Below, piece by piece: positions 1 to 12,024 of a stretch of DNA of 64,000 nt (position 1 is its first letter; each line of letters opens with the position of its first letter). This stretch comes from Leisingera sp. ANG59. Lineage in GTDB: Bacteria > Pseudomonadota > Alphaproteobacteria > Rhodobacterales > Rhodobacteraceae. The notes under the pieces were generated by a model. It was given only the letters and a program-made list of their open reading frames with translations. It had not been told where the DNA came from and ran no database searches. Location of the stretch: positions 62,001 to 126,000 of the forward strand of contig NZ_WLCM01000010.1 of NCBI RefSeq assembly GCF_013317235.1, read 5' to 3'. A program made the translations under genes and the position numbers.

Positions 1-483
1 CACAGCTGGCATATCATGCTCTATGCCTGGGTGCTGTCGGAACACAGCTGCGGACAAGTCGAAGTCGACCGGGTGCTGCAGATGCTGCTGCTGCATGACC
101 TTGTAGAGATCGATGCAGGCGATGCCCCTATCCACGGGGTGATTGATCCTGTTGCCCTTACCGCTTTGGCTGCCGAGGAACTGGCTGCCGCCGACCGCCT
201 GTTCGGCCTGCTCCCCCCGGACCACGGCACGCCGATGCGGGCAATCTGGGAAGAGTTCGAGGCCGCGGAAAGCCCGGATGCCGTATTTGCCAAATCCATC
301 GACCGGGTGCAGCCGGTGCTGTTGAATCTGCTGAACGGCGGCGGCAGCTGGGTCGATTATGACGTGAGCCTGCCGCAGCTCGATGCCCGCGTCGGCGGCA
401 AGGTCAGCCGCGGCGCGCCAGAAGTCTGGACCTATGTCCGGGCGCAAGTCGAAACCTGGTTCCGCGAGGCCGGGCGCCTGTAA
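1..483 (+). CDS. HD-domain hydrolase, 5' end outside the window (partial)
   Basis: The frame is open from base 1 and reads HSWH at residues 1-4, before the first ATG at 16, so the true start lies upstream. HSWH, then LLLHDLVEID near residue 37, then a downstream aspartate in KSIDRVQP match the metal ligands (H, HD, D) of HD-domain phosphohydrolases of the HDDC2/YfbR type, which dephosphorylate deoxynucleoside 5'-monophosphates. About 160 residues are visible and perhaps 30-40 are missing. The gene points toward the amidotransferase on the other strand, with 32 bases between their stops. The family call is firm. The substrate is inference, since YfbR-like proteins vary in substrate range. Confidence 0.8.
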   Translation, partial: HSWHIMLYAWVLSEHSCGQVEVDRVLQMLLLHDLVEIDAGDAPIHGVIDPVALTALAAEELAAADRLFGLLPPDHGTPMRAIWEEFEAAESPDAVFAKSIDRVQPVLLNLLNGGGSWVDYDVSLPQLDARVGGKVSRGAPEVWTYVRAQVETWFREAGRL

Positions 484-515
484 AGGACTGTGAGCCCCGC
501 CGGCGGGACTGCACA

Positions 516-1298
516 TCACTCCAGAAACGGTTGAAACGGCTGGGTTTCCGCGCCTTTCGGCGTCAGCGTCAGAAATTCTCCCGGCTTCAGCTCAGTCCAG
601 GCCTCTCCGGTGTCTTCCAGCGGCTCCGACACCACCGCCCAGCCCTTCATGCTCCGGCTCCAGCGGTAGTAGACCGACGGCGCAATGCTGTCAGAGGAAT
701 AGCGAGCGGCAAAGAGCGTCCTTCCATCCGACATCGCCGCCGAAAGCCGCATGTGCGGCGTAGCCCCGCGCGTCCGGGACAAGCCCTCCATCCGGGCAAC
801 AGCCCGCTCCAGCGCCCCCTTGGGGTCTGCATCCAGGCCCTCGCGCAAGGCCAGCAGAAACAGTACTTCGCTGTCGGTGGCGCCCCTGCGGTGCTCATAC
901 AGCTCATCCGGGATGCACATGTCCGCGTGGCGTCGGAACGTCTCGAACCCGCCGACCTGGCCGTTGTGCATAAAGCTCCACTTGCCGGCGGCAAAGGGAT
1001 GGCAATTGTTGCGGCTGATGGCGGAACCGGTGGAGGCCCGCACATGCGCCAGGAACAGCCGGGATTGCACCTGATGCACCAGCGCCCGCAGGTTGCAGTC
1101 CGACCAGGCCGGGTAGACATCGCGGTAAAGCCCCGGCTCAGCCCGCTGGCCGTACCAGGCAATGCCGAACCCGTCTCCATTGGTGGCAGTCTTGCATTCC
1201 ACCGCTTTTTGGCTTTGCGCAATCAGCGAATGCGCAGGCGTTGAAATGATGTCTTCCAAGAAGACGTCGGCACCCGTGTAGGCAGCCCAGCGGCACAT
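516..1298 (-). CDS. class II glutamine amidotransferase (YafJ/EgtC type)
   Basis: 260 residues beginning MCRWAAYTG. After removal of Met1, Cys2 would be the N-terminal nucleophile of the class II (Ntn) glutaminase fold that releases ammonia from glutamine. Further family signatures are AHVRASTG near residue 90 and NCHPF followed by WSFMHNGQVGGF near residues 98-117, which form the glutamine site. There is no synthetase domain, as in stand-alone YafJ/EgtC proteins. An AGGGAC-type ribosome site lies upstream of the ATG. The neighbours do not include the ergothioneine genes egtB or egtD, so an EgtC role (hydrolysis of gamma-glutamyl-hercynylcysteine sulfoxide) is not supported; the acceptor of the ammonia or hydrolysis reaction is unknown. 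Confidence 0.85.
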   Translation of the reverse strand: MCRWAAYTGADVFLEDIISTPAHSLIAQSQKAVECKTATNGDGFGIAWYGQRAEPGLYRDVYPAWSDCNLRALVHQVQSRLFLAHVRASTGSAISRNNCHPFAAGKWSFMHNGQVGGFETFRRHADMCIPDELYEHRRGATDSEVLFLLALREGLDADPKGALERAVARMEGLSRTRGATPHMRLSAAMSDGRTLFAARYSSDSIAPSVYYRWSRSMKGWAVVSEPLEDTGEAWTELKPGEFLTLTPKGAETQPFQPFLE

Positions 1299-1549
1299 GT
1301 GACGGTCCCTATCCTGTTTTCGGGAATCAGATCAGCATTTTAAGCTAACCCCCATTATCGGGACGTCTTCCTAAGAACGTTCCAATCTACAGTCCAGTGT
1401 ACCCGCGCACAATGACGTGTTCATGCACCACCGCTTGCGGATTCCGGCCTGCCCGTGCCGCATCGGGACTTCCCCGGGCGGCATAGATCGGATAGGCGGG
1501 ACGTCAGACCAGCGGTTTCACCCGCGGCAAGCGCGAAAGGGAGGCAGAG

Positions 1550-1885
1550 ATGCCGGTTCACTACGTCTACCTGATCATTGCGGTGGCAGCAGAGACCATC
1601 GGCACCACAGCGCTGCAGGCCAGCCAGCAGTTCAGCAGGCTTGGACCCTCGCTGATCGTGCTCTTCGCCTATGCTTTCTCCTTCTACATGATGGGACTGA
1701 CGCTCAAATACATGCCGGTGGGCATCGTCTACGCCATCTGGTCCGGGCTTGGCATCCTGCTGATTGCAGTCATTGCGTTCATTGTCTTCGGGCAAAAACT
1801 GGATCTGCCCGCCGTCATCGGCATGGTGCTGATCATGTCCGGAATCGTCATAATCCACCTGTTTTCCAAGTCCTCAGGCCACTGA
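1550..1885 (+). CDS. small multidrug resistance (SMR) family transporter
   Basis: 111 residues with four hydrophobic segments (about 4-21, 33-50, 59-78, 86-104), the normal SMR architecture. Glu15 in the first helix (AETIGTTAL) is the position of the essential proton/substrate-binding glutamate of EmrE (Glu14). The YAIWSGLGI motif in helix 3 is the dimer-interface GxG region. A GGGAGG ribosome site precedes the ATG. SMR proteins act as dimers in the inner membrane, exchanging protons for cationic drugs (Qac type) or guanidinium (Gdx type). The sequence looks closer to the Qac type, and I found no convincing guanidine riboswitch in the 250 bases upstream. It is a single gene, followed by typA on the same strand after about 90 bases. 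Confidence 0.85.
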   Translation: MPVHYVYLIIAVAAETIGTTALQASQQFSRLGPSLIVLFAYAFSFYMMGLTLKYMPVGIVYAIWSGLGILLIAVIAFIVFGQKLDLPAVIGMVLIMSGIVIIHLFSKSSGH

Positions 1886-1978
1886 TCGGCATTTGAAGGG
1901 GCCCACGGCGGTTTTCCTCTGGCCTTTGTGCGGGGTTCGGGCTATGCGCGGCCCAACTTCCTTACAAAGGCGAACGTC

Positions 1979-3799
1979 ATGGATATGCGCAACATTGCGA
2001 TCATTGCTCACGTTGACCACGGCAAGACCACCCTGGTTGACGAGCTGCTGAAACAGTCCGGCGCCTTCCGCGAAAACCAGGCTGTGGCGGAACGCGCCAT
2101 GGACAGCAACGATCTGGAGCGCGAGCGCGGCATCACCATTTTTGCCAAACCGACCTCGGTGGAATGGCACGGCACCCGCATCAACATCGTCGACACCCCC
2201 GGTCACGCCGATTTCGGCGGCGAGGTTGAACGCATCCTGTCGATGGTCGACGGTGTGGTTCTGCTGGTGGACGCCGCCGAAGGCCCGATGCCGCAGACCA
2301 AATTCGTGACCTCCAAGGCGCTGGCCCTGGGCCTGCGCCCGATCGTGGTTCTGAACAAGGTGGACAAGCCGGACGCCGAACCCGACCGTGCGCTGGACGA
2401 ATGCTTTGATCTCTTTGCCTCGCTCGACGCCTCCGAAGACCAGCTGGACTTCCCGCATATGTACGCATCCGGCCGCTCCGGCTGGGCCGATGCCGATCTG
2501 GATGGTCCGCGCAAGGACCTGCACGCACTGTTCAACTTGATCGTGAACCACGTGCCGGAACCCAAGCAGATCAAACGCCAGGACGACGATTTCCGGATGC
2601 TGGCCACCACGCTCGGCAGCGACCCGTTTGTCGGCCGCATCCTGACCGGCCGCGTCGAATCCGGCAAGCTCAAGGTCGGCGCCACCGTGCAGGCGATCTC
2701 CCGCATCGGTCAGAAGATCGAACAGTTCCGCGTGACCAAGATCCAGGCCTTCCGCGGCCTCGCCCAGCAGGACATCGAAGAAGCCCAGGCAGGCGACATC
2801 GTCTCCATCGCCGGCATGTCCAAGGCCACCGTGGCCGACACCATCTGCGCGCTGGCGGTGGATGAGCCGCTGGACGCCCAGCCGATCGACCCGCCGACCA
2901 TCACCGTGACCTTCGGCATCAACGACAGCCCGCTGGCTGGCCGCGACGGCAAGAAGGTCCAGTCCCGCGTCATCCGCGACCGGTTGATGAAAGAGGCCGA
3001 AAGCAACGTCGCCATCAAGATCCAGGACACCCCCGGCGGTGAAGCGTTCGAGGTTTCCGGCCGCGGCGAACTGCAGATGGGCGTTCTGATCGAAAACATG
3101 CGCCGCGAAGGCTTCGAGCTGTCGATCTCCCGCCCGCAGGTGATCATGAAGGAAGTCGACGGCGTCCGCATGGAGCCGATCGAAGAAGCCACCATCGACG
3201 TCGATGACGAATACTCCGGCGCGGTGATCGAGAAGCTGACCGGCGCCCGCAAGGGTGAGCTGGTCGAGATGAAGCCCGCAGGCGCAGGCAAGACCCGCAT
3301 CATTGCCCACGTCCCCTCGCGCGGCCTCATCGGCTATCACGGCGAGTTCCTGACCGACACCCGCGGCACCGGCGTGCTGAACCGCGTGTTCCACGGCTGG
3401 GCGCCGCACAAGGGCGCAATCCCGGGCCGCCGCGCCGGCGTGCTGATCTCGATGGAGAACGGCCAGTCGGTTGCTTACGCGCTGTGGAACCTCGAAGAGC
3501 GCGGCAGGATGATGATCGGCGCCCAGGCAGACGTGTACACCGGCATGATCATCGGCGAGCATTCGCGCGACAACGACCTGGAAGTGAACCCGCTCAAGGG
3601 CAAGAAGCTCACCAATGTGCGCGCCTCCGGCACCGATGACGCGGTGCGGCTGACCACCCCGATGTCGCTGTCGCTGGAAGAGGCGATTGCCTATATCAAC
3701 GACGACGAGCTGGTTGAGGTGACGCCGAACACCGTGCGCCTGCGCAAGCGCTACCTGGACCCGCATGAGCGCAAGCGGATGTCCAAGGCGGCAAGCTGA
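1979..3799 (+). CDS. typA: translational GTPase TypA/BipA
   Basis: 606 residues, the usual TypA length. The frame is open from 1928, but the ATG at 1979 ([18 protein letters not shown]) gives the conserved N-terminus. GTPase motifs: G1 AHVDHGKTT at residues 10-18, the switch region [12 protein letters not shown]3 [10 protein letters not shown] from residue 72, and NKVD at 126-129. Beyond these are the beta-barrel domain, EF-G-like domains III and V, and the TypA-specific C-terminal domain. TypA binds the 70S ribosome near the EF-G site and supports 50S assembly and growth under stress or cold. The gene is monocistronic, with a strong intrinsic terminator 10 bases after the stop. No lesions are visible. 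Confidence 0.97.
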   Translation: MDMRNIAIIAHVDHGKTTLVDELLKQSGAFRENQAVAERAMDSNDLERERGITIFAKPTSVEWHGTRINIVDTPGHADFGGEVERILSMVDGVVLLVDAAEGPMPQTKFVTSKALALGLRPIVVLNKVDKPDAEPDRALDECFDLFASLDASEDQLDFPHMYASGRSGWADADLDGPRKDLHALFNLIVNHVPEPKQIKRQDDDFRMLATTLGSDPFVGRILTGRVESGKLKVGATVQAISRIGQKIEQFRVTKIQAFRGLAQQDIEEAQAGDIVSIAGMSKATVADTICALAVDEPLDAQPIDPPTITVTFGINDSPLAGRDGKKVQSRVIRDRLMKEAESNVAIKIQDTPGGEAFEVSGRGELQMGVLIENMRREGFELSISRPQVIMKEVDGVRMEPIEEATIDVDDEYSGAVIEKLTGARKGELVEMKPAGAGKTRIIAHVPSRGLIGYHGEFLTDTRGTGVLNRVFHGWAPHKGAIPGRRAGVLISMENGQSVAYALWNLEERGRMMIGAQADVYTGMIIGEHSRDNDLEVNPLKGKKLTNVRASGTDDAVRLTTPMSLSLEEAIAYINDDELVEVTPNTVRLRKRYLDPHERKRMSKAAS

Positions 3800-3808
3800 T
3801 CCAGATCC

Positions 3809-3836
3809 AAAAGGCCGCCGTTCCGGCGGCCTTTTC
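3809..3836 (+). terminator. Rho-independent terminator after typA
   Basis: A perfect 10-bp stem (AAGGCCGCCG / CGGCGGCCTT) with loop TTC is followed by a short T tract (TTTT). It begins 11 bases after the typA stop and points along the + strand. Confidence 0.85.
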
Positions 3837-3883
3837 CGTTTCCGCCGCCGCGTGTTAGCCTGCCCGAAACGCGGAGGGCTTAA

Positions 3884-4465
3884 ATGCGGAAACTTCAAGT
3901 TCAGGGCGTGCACCACATCACGCTGACCGGCGCCGGCAGGCAGACTTCCATCGACTTCTGGGAGGGGGTGCTGGGCATGCCCTTCATCTTCGACCAGCCC
4001 AATCTCGACAATCCGGACGAAGGCCATTTGTATTTCGACCCCGGCGACGGGCGCCTTATAACAGTCTTCACCGATGAAACCCGCACGGCAGACCCCGGCC
4101 GCACCCCCACAGAGCCCGGCTGCGTGCACCACCTTGCGTTCAATGTCAGCAAGGCCGCGTTCTCACAGGCGGTGACGCGCCTGGACGAACGCGGCATCAG
4201 CCATTCCGGCCCCAAGGACCGCGGCTTCATGGATTCGATCTATTTCAAGGATCCGATGGGCCTTCTGATCGAACTCGCCTGCTACCGGTTCGAACCGCCC
4301 GCTTTTTGCAGCCATGCCGACGTCATGATCGAGGCACACAGGATCCGCGTAGAACGCGGCGACTATAACATTCAGGAGGAACACCTAGCCGACGCCATCG
4401 AAGCCCTGGTGGCACGCCGCCAGTCCAGCCTGTCGGAAGACCGTTCCGCCAAAGATCCCTACTGA
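3884..4465 (+). CDS. VOC-superfamily (glyoxalase/dioxygenase-fold) protein
   Basis: 193 residues, with a GGAGG ribosome site just before the ATG. Two beta-alpha-beta-beta-beta modules are recognisable: QGVHHITLTG at residues 7-16 and EPGCVHHLAFNV near 80-91. LLIELACYR near residue 128 supplies the typical C-terminal metal-binding glutamate. Paired histidines plus this glutamate fit a metal-dependent enzyme of the ring-cleaving dioxygenase or glyoxalase branch. The C-terminal 60 residues extend past a minimal VOC unit and are charged. The gene stands alone between typA and the convergent DUF1330 gene. The reaction cannot be deduced. Confidence 0.75.
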   Translation: MRKLQVQGVHHITLTGAGRQTSIDFWEGVLGMPFIFDQPNLDNPDEGHLYFDPGDGRLITVFTDETRTADPGRTPTEPGCVHHLAFNVSKAAFSQAVTRLDERGISHSGPKDRGFMDSIYFKDPMGLLIELACYRFEPPAFCSHADVMIEAHRIRVERGDYNIQEEHLADAIEALVARRQSSLSEDRSAKDPY

Positions 4466-4495
4466 AAAAGGGCGCAGCAGCGCCGCGCCCCTTTC
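4464..4495. terminator. probable bidirectional terminator hairpin
   Basis: The AAAAAGGGCGC ... GCGCCCCTTT inverted repeat lies between the convergent VOC and DUF1330 genes. A-rich 5' and T-rich 3' flanks allow it to work on both strands. The stem is only 6 strong base pairs, so confidence is moderate. Confidence 0.5.
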
Positions 4496-4547
4496 ATCTT
4501 TCTGTTAAATACTCAAACGGCGGACCGCTTGCCCGGCGCGCAGGCCC

Positions 4548-4835
4548 CTACTCGCTGGTCTCGACCACCATCAGCTCGCGCTCGGAAGCGCCGCGCGCGT
4601 GGTCCAGCGCTTCCTGGTATTCCGGGCTGTGGTAGCAATCCACCGCCGCTTCAACGCTCGGGAACCTGGCCACAACATTGCGCGGCCGCTCCTTGCCTTC
4701 CAGCTGCACGAACCGGCCGCCGCGGGCAATGAACTCCCCGCCATGCTTGGCAATGGCCGGGCCTGCCAATTCGGCATATTTTCCATAGGCGTCGGCATCG
4801 GTAACGGTCACATGTGCAATCCAAAGTGCGGGCAT
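4548..4835 (-). CDS. DUF1330 domain protein
   Basis: 95 residues, a complete DUF1330 module of the dimeric alpha/beta-barrel type: LWIAHVTVTDADAY at the N-terminus, GGRFVQLEGKERP near residues 38-50, and the hallmark YHSPEYQEALDHA near 68-80. A perfect GGGAGG ribosome site 5 bases before the ATG fixes the start. These proteins are small, cytosolic and of unknown function; a few are linked to small-molecule binding. It lies downstream of alaS on the same strand, but a strong hairpin separates the two, so co-transcription is doubtful. Confidence 0.85.
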   Translation of the reverse strand: MPALWIAHVTVTDADAYGKYAELAGPAIAKHGGEFIARGGRFVQLEGKERPRNVVARFPSVEAAVDCYHSPEYQEALDHARGASERELMVVETSE

Positions 4836-4856
4836 CGGAGCCTCCCAGTTTCATAA

Positions 4857-4890
4857 TCTTTCCGGCAGCTTAGGCAAATTGCCGGAAAGA
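4857..4890. repeat. 11-bp inverted repeat between alaS and the DUF1330 gene
   Basis: TCTTTCCGGCA and TGCCGGAAAGA form a perfect 11-bp dyad around a 12-base loop. On the minus strand it follows alaS without a clean U tract; on the + strand a T6 run occurs only 7 bases beyond the stem. It may end alaS transcription or structure the DUF1330 leader. Confidence 0.55.
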
Positions 4891-4913
4891 CCAAGTGTTT
4901 TTTGACCAAATGG

Positions 4914-7565
<2,652 letters not shown>

Positions 7566-7660
7566 GTGCGGGATCTCTTGCGGGCTTAAAACAAGCGTTC
7601 CGGGCAGGTTTAACCGTCCGCCTGCGCACTGTCCACAGCGGGAAGCGGCATGGCTCCATG

Positions 7661-7690
7661 AAAAAGGGCGCAGCTCGCGCCACGCCCTTA
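7661..7690 (-). terminator. Rho-independent terminator after recA
   Basis: Read on the minus strand, AAGGGCG pairs with CGCCCTT, with an alternative inner GGCGC/GCGCC stem, and is followed by TTTTT. It starts 33 bases past the recA stop and about 95 bases before the alaS start. Confidence 0.75.
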
Positions 7691-7722
7691 CCGTTTCCGG
7701 TTTTGATCAGATTTTCCAGCGC

Positions 7723-8790
7723 TTAGGCTTCAAGGATATCGTCCGCATCGTCCGTTTGCGGGCGCTCGAACTCCAGCCCGTGCGACGCACGGATCTTGTC
7801 CTCGATATCATAGGCGATGGCCGGATTTTCCTTCAGGAAGGTCTTGGCGTTTTCCCGCCCCTGCCCGATCCGCTCATCCCCGTAGGAGAACCAGGCACCG
7901 GACTTGTTGACGACACCGGCCGCCACGCCCAGGTCCAGCAGTTCGCCCATCTTGGAGATGCCTTCGCCATACATGATGTCGAATTCCACCTGCTTGAACG
8001 GCGGTGCCACCTTGTTCTTCACGACCTTGACGCGGGTTGCGTTGCCGACCACCTCGTCCCGGTCCTTGATCGAGCCGATGCGGCGGATGTCCAGACGGAC
8101 AGAGGAGTAAAATTTCAGCGCGTTGCCGCCGGTGGTGGTTTCGGGGGAGCCGAACATCACGCCGATCTTCATACGGATCTGGTTGATGAAGATCACCATG
8201 CACTTGGAGCGGCTGATGGAGCCGGTCAGCTTGCGCATTGCCTGGCTCATCAGACGGGCCTGCACGCCGACGTTGCTGTCGCCCATGTCGCCCTCAAGCT
8301 CGGATTTCGGGGTCAGTGCGGCCACCGAGTCGACGATCACCATGTTGACCGCGCCGGAGCGCACCAGCGTGTCGGTGATCTCCAGCGCCTGCTCGCCGGT
8401 GTCAGGCTGCGAAATCAGCAGCTCATCCAGATCGACGCCCAGCTTGGCCGCATACTGCGGGTCCAGCGCATGTTCCGCGTCGACAAAGGCGCAGACGCCG
8501 CCCTTCTTCTGCTGTTCTGCAATGCAGTGCAGGGTCAGCGTGGTCTTGCCCGAGCTTTCCGGGCCGTAGATTTCAATGATCCGCCCCATCGGCAGGCCGC
8601 CGATCCCCAGAGCGATGTCGAGCCCCAGAGAGCCGGTCGAGCTTGCCTCGATCTCGTGCATGGCATTGCCATCGCCGAGCTTCATGATAGAGCCCTTGCC
8701 GAACTGCCGCTCAATCTGGGCAAGCGCGCTGTCCAGCGCCTTTTGCTTGTCACCGCTTACTTTATTTTTCATGGTCAAAAGATCCGCCAT
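7723..8790 (-). CDS. recA: recombinase RecA
   Basis: 355 residues from the ATG at 8790 ([10 protein letters not shown]), chosen because AAGGGACT lies just before it; an in-frame ATG at 8817 would add nine residues and lacks a ribosome site. Walker A GPESSGKT is at residues 76-83. VIVDSVAAL (Walker B), the L1/L2 DNA-binding segments and [14 protein letters not shown] are all present. The C-terminus is acidic (DDADDILEA), as in other RecA proteins. It performs ATP-dependent strand exchange and is the co-protease for LexA. A LexA box lies 57 bases upstream of the start, so SOS control is expected. A terminator follows. Confidence 0.98.
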   Translation of the reverse strand: MADLLTMKNKVSGDKQKALDSALAQIERQFGKGSIMKLGDGNAMHEIEASSTGSLGLDIALGIGGLPMGRIIEIYGPESSGKTTLTLHCIAEQQKKGGVCAFVDAEHALDPQYAAKLGVDLDELLISQPDTGEQALEITDTLVRSGAVNMVIVDSVAALTPKSELEGDMGDSNVGVQARLMSQAMRKLTGSISRSKCMVIFINQIRMKIGVMFGSPETTTGGNALKFYSSVRLDIRRIGSIKDRDEVVGNATRVKVVKNKVAPPFKQVEFDIMYGEGISKMGELLDLGVAAGVVNKSGAWFSYGDERIGQGRENAKTFLKENPAIAYDIEDKIRASHGLEFERPQTDDADDILEA

Positions 8791-8846
8791 AGTCCCTTGT
8801 CCTTTTCTATGTGTCACACACCGGGGCGCGCGGCAATCACTGCTTT

Positions 8847-8861
8847 GTTCACCTCTTGTTC
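8847..8861 (-). promoter_or_regulatory. LexA (SOS) box of recA
   Basis: The + strand reads GTTC-N7-GTTC exactly (GTTCACCTCTTGTTC), which is GAAC-N7-GAAC when read toward recA. This direct repeat is the established LexA site of Rhodobacter and related alphaproteobacteria. It sits just downstream of a weak TTGCAA-17-CATAAG promoter candidate on the minus strand. Confidence 0.85.
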
Positions 8862-8982
8862 CTTATGAGATCAAAAAGAGAACATTGCAACAGATTTCTA
8901 GTGTACCCACTTCGGGACCGGGGTGTTAAAGATTGGTTTATGGTTAATCGGCAGCAAGATTTTTTACCGGGCAGTTAACGGA

Positions 8983-9582
8983 ATGATGATTTTTTTCAAG
9001 GAACGGCTGGCGCTGCTGTCCGTTCCCAAGACCGGAACCACCGCGTTTCAGGCGGCCCTGCGTGACCGCGCCGATCTGGTGATCTCCGACCCGCCGGAGC
9101 TGAAGCACGCTCCGCTCTACCGCTACAACCGCTGGATCCGGCCGATGTTTGAAAAGGTCTGCGGTGCTGAACTAGAAGTCGCAGCCGTGATGCGCGAACC
9201 CATCAGCTGGCTCGGCAGCTGGTACCGGTACCGCCAGCGTCCGACGCTGGACGGCAAGCCCAACTCCACCAAAGACGTCAGCTTCGACGATTTCCTGCAC
9301 GCCTATTGCAAGGGCAAGCCGCCTGCATTCGCCAATGTCGGAAGCCAAGCTAAATTCCTGGAGGCCCAGCCCAACGGATGCAAGGTGAGCCAGTTGTTCC
9401 GCTACGAGGATCAGGAAGCGTTGAAGGAGTTTCTCGAAGCCCGCCTGGACACGGAGATCCGTCTGGAACGCAAGAACGTCAGCCCTAAGGCCTCCGTGAC
9501 ACTCAGTGAGGAAACAGAGGAACATCTGCGGCGCAAGCGCGCGGCGGAGTTCGAGTTGTACTGCTGCATCCCGGCCCGTTGA
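8983..9582 (+). CDS. sulfotransferase-like protein
   Basis: About 199 residues from the ATG pair at 8983/8986; an ATG at 8923 in the same frame would add 20 residues but gives an untypical start, and no strong ribosome site separates the options. LLSVPKTGTTAFQAAL near the N-terminus matches the 5'-phosphosulfate-binding loop (PSB) of PAPS-dependent sulfotransferases. AAVMREPISWLGSWYRYR near residue 70 matches the 3'-phosphate-binding region (R-x-P-x-S/W). The family transfers sulfate from PAPS to sugars, lipids or proteins. It is divergent from recA. No polysaccharide cluster is nearby, so the acceptor is unknown. Confidence 0.7.
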   Translation: MMIFFKERLALLSVPKTGTTAFQAALRDRADLVISDPPELKHAPLYRYNRWIRPMFEKVCGAELEVAAVMREPISWLGSWYRYRQRPTLDGKPNSTKDVSFDDFLHAYCKGKPPAFANVGSQAKFLEAQPNGCKVSQLFRYEDQEALKEFLEARLDTEIRLERKNVSPKASVTLSEETEEHLRRKRAAEFELYCCIPAR

Positions 9583-9617
9583 CAGAAACGAACCGCCGAT
9601 AACGGCGGTTCACCCGG

Positions 9618-11933
9618 TCAATGTAGTTGCGCGTGCACCGTCTCGGTCAATTGGTTGAGGGAGAAGGGTTTTGGAAGGAAGACAGAGTTCGGCACATCCG
9701 GTTCTGCCTCGCCAAAGGCGCCCTCGGCATAGCCGGATACGAACACAACGCGGGTATCCGGGCGTTCTTTCAGCGCCTCACGAACCCAGCTGGGGCCATC
9801 CATGCCAGGCATCACCACGTCGGTTACAAACACGTCCACCGTCAGGCCCGGGTCTTCCAGTGTGCGCAGCGCATCCTCGGCGGATTCGGCCTCCAGCACC
9901 GTGTAACCGCGCATCCTGAGCGCTCGGGACGCAAAGGCACGCACCGGTGCTTCGTCCTCAACCAGCAGCACCACCCCTTCGCCATGCTGCGCAGCTGCAG
10001 CCTTGTCCGCTGCCGCTTCCGGTTTCTCAGCGGCCATCTGCTCAGCCTGCTGCTTGTAGACCGGGAAGAACAGGGTGAATTGCGTCCCATGCCCCTTTAC
10101 CGAATCGACAAAGATGTAGCCGCCGGTCTGCTTGATGATGCCATAGGCTGTGGAGAGTCCCAGGCCGGTCCCCTCACCCGTGCGCTTGGTGGTGTAGAAC
10201 GGCTCAAACACCTTTTGCAGCTTGTCCGGTGCTATCCCCACTCCCTCGTCAGAGACCTTCACAGTCACCCAGTCGCCCGCTGGTACCGTGGCACGGTTCC
10301 GCTCCAGCGGTTTATCAAGCGAGATGACTTCGGTCTCGACACGGATCTCACCGCCTTGCGGCATCGCATCGCGGGCGTTCACCACCAGGTTCATCAGCAC
10401 CTGCTCCAGCTGCCGCTTGTCGGCACGGATCGATTTCATCACCGGATCATGGCTGAGCGTCAGGGTGACCTTTTCCCCCACCAGGCGGTTCAGCAGGTGG
10501 GTCAGGTCAGACAGAGTATCCCGCACATCAAGAGTTTCCGGCTGCAGGGTCTGCTTTCGCGAGAAGGCCAGCAGCTGGCTCACCAGCGAGGCCGCCCGGT
10601 TGGCGTTTTCGTGGATCTGGATCAGATCGCCGTAATCCTGATCGCCCTGGTCGTGGCGCAAGAGCAGCAGGTCGCAATGGCCGGAAATCGCCGTCAGCAG
10701 GTTGTTGAAGTCATGCGCAACACCGCCTGCCAACTGGCCGATCGCCTGCATTTTCTGGCTTTGGACAAATTGCGCCTCCAGCGTCTTCAGCTCTGTTGCA
10801 TCGTTCAGAACGGCAATCAGCAGCGGCGTCCCGTCCTCTACCACGCGGGTCAGCGTGACCTGAACAAAGACCTCCTTGTCAGAGCGCGACAGCCGCAGGA
10901 ATTCCGATTTGTTGGGGGCCAGTCCATCCGCGGTGTCGCGTAGCCAGTCCGACATCGGGCGGCCCAGTCCCTCCATCAGCTGACCCAGTTTCAGGCTGGC
11001 GCAACTGTCAACGCCAAGAAGCCGAAGTGCCATCCGGTTGCTGCTCAGGATCTCCCCCGAAGGCGCTACCTTGAGAAAAGGCACCGGCAGCGACTCAAAC
11101 CCGGCCCTGGCAGATTCAAAACTGCTTTCGTCTACCTCCATCAGGAACAGTTCGCTGCGGCCTTGGGTGCGGTTTTGCTCGCTGACCAGCACTTGCACCG
11201 GCCCGTTTTTGGTGCTGAGCGTATTGATCTGCCCCGGCAGAACTGGCAGCGCTGGAAACAGCCTGTCAGTGGACTTCACCCGCTCGCCGATCAGGCTGCG
11301 GGCGGCTTCATTCATAAACAGCACCGCTCCTGTGCGGCCGACGGTGATCATCGGGACCGGCAGCGCATCGGCGCCGCGGCCATTGCCGCCGCGCTCCAGG
11401 ATATCCTCTACCCGCCACAGGAAACTGCCGCCGCTCATTTGATGCACCGCCAGACGCACATGACCGCGGCGGGTGACGATGTCCTCACGGGCCGCACCGT
11501 CGACCCGGGCGCGGCTCTGCAGCCGGTAGAGCACCGCGGAGGGGTTGGCCAGGATCGACCGCAGCGTGCCCGCCAGCGTTTCACGGCTGGCACCCTCAAA
11601 CCGCTTTACGGCTGCACCATTGCAAGCATGGATCATTCCATCGCCGTCGGTTACGAAGCTGGGAGTTGCATCCTTTTCGATGAACCCGGTCAGAAGTTCC
11701 GCCGCCATCGCCCGCGCATTCAGCCGCATCCGCGTCTGCACCACCAGCAGCACCGCTACGGCCGCCAGCGTCAACCCGACCATGATAAAGCCGCGGCCCA
11801 TCCAATCCGGAACCGGCAGCATCCAAGGCCCCGTGATCAGCATCACGGCCAGCAGCAAAGTCGCCGCCAGCCTGGCGTGCTCAGGTGCGTCGACGCGCAG
11901 TTCCGGAACGGAGGTTTCTTGGCGACCGGACAT
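9618..11933 (-). CDS. cckA: hybrid histidine kinase CckA
   Basis: 771 residues from the ATG at 11933, which has GGAG six bases upstream; an ATG at 11966 lacks a ribosome site. Two hydrophobic segments occur near residues 21-40 and 47-63. PAS-like sensory regions follow. The H-box is VAHDFNNLLTAISGHCDLL with phospho-acceptor His407, then an HATPase_c domain (VNARDAMPQGG, GTGLGLSTAYGI). A C-terminal receiver domain carries Asp705 in FVTDVVMPGMDG. CckA passes phosphate through ChpT to CtrA, controlling the cell cycle in Caulobacter and motility or gene-transfer-agent production in Rhodobacterales. The domain order and the FNNLLTAI signature support the assignment strongly. Confidence 0.93.
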   Translation of the reverse strand: MSGRQETSVPELRVDAPEHARLAATLLLAVMLITGPWMLPVPDWMGRGFIMVGLTLAAVAVLLVVQTRMRLNARAMAAELLTGFIEKDATPSFVTDGDGMIHACNGAAVKRFEGASRETLAGTLRSILANPSAVLYRLQSRARVDGAAREDIVTRRGHVRLAVHQMSGGSFLWRVEDILERGGNGRGADALPVPMITVGRTGAVLFMNEAARSLIGERVKSTDRLFPALPVLPGQINTLSTKNGPVQVLVSEQNRTQGRSELFLMEVDESSFESARAGFESLPVPFLKVAPSGEILSSNRMALRLLGVDSCASLKLGQLMEGLGRPMSDWLRDTADGLAPNKSEFLRLSRSDKEVFVQVTLTRVVEDGTPLLIAVLNDATELKTLEAQFVQSQKMQAIGQLAGGVAHDFNNLLTAISGHCDLLLLRHDQGDQDYGDLIQIHENANRAASLVSQLLAFSRKQTLQPETLDVRDTLSDLTHLLNRLVGEKVTLTLSHDPVMKSIRADKRQLEQVLMNLVVNARDAMPQGGEIRVETEVISLDKPLERNRATVPAGDWVTVKVSDEGVGIAPDKLQKVFEPFYTTKRTGEGTGLGLSTAYGIIKQTGGYIFVDSVKGHGTQFTLFFPVYKQQAEQMAAEKPEAAADKAAAAQHGEGVVLLVEDEAPVRAFASRALRMRGYTVLEAESAEDALRTLEDPGLTVDVFVTDVVMPGMDGPSWVREALKERPDTRVVFVSGYAEGAFGEAEPDVPNSVFLPKPFSLNQLTETVHAQLH

Positions 11934-12024
11934 TACGGCTCCATGGGCAGTAGAGAATGCCGCCATAACGCGGCGGTTTAGGTTAAAACGACGTTAAGAA
12001 ACACACAGGTTTACAGCCAAAACC

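Noticed and set aside
1299-1549. Guanidine riboswitch (ykkC or mini-ykkC) before the SMR gene
   Set aside because: I could not find paired hairpins with ACGR loops or the ykkC core. The region holds only a normal ribosome site.
1874-4132. Long open frame on the minus strand opposite typA (about 750 codons)
   Set aside because: It is a mirror of the GC-rich typA codons, with a low-complexity His/Asp/Arg-rich product and no family motif. The same applies to long frames opposite alaS (5160-7541), gyrA (25679-27592), the M32/heme A synthase genes (29292-32204) and mfd (51803-54235).
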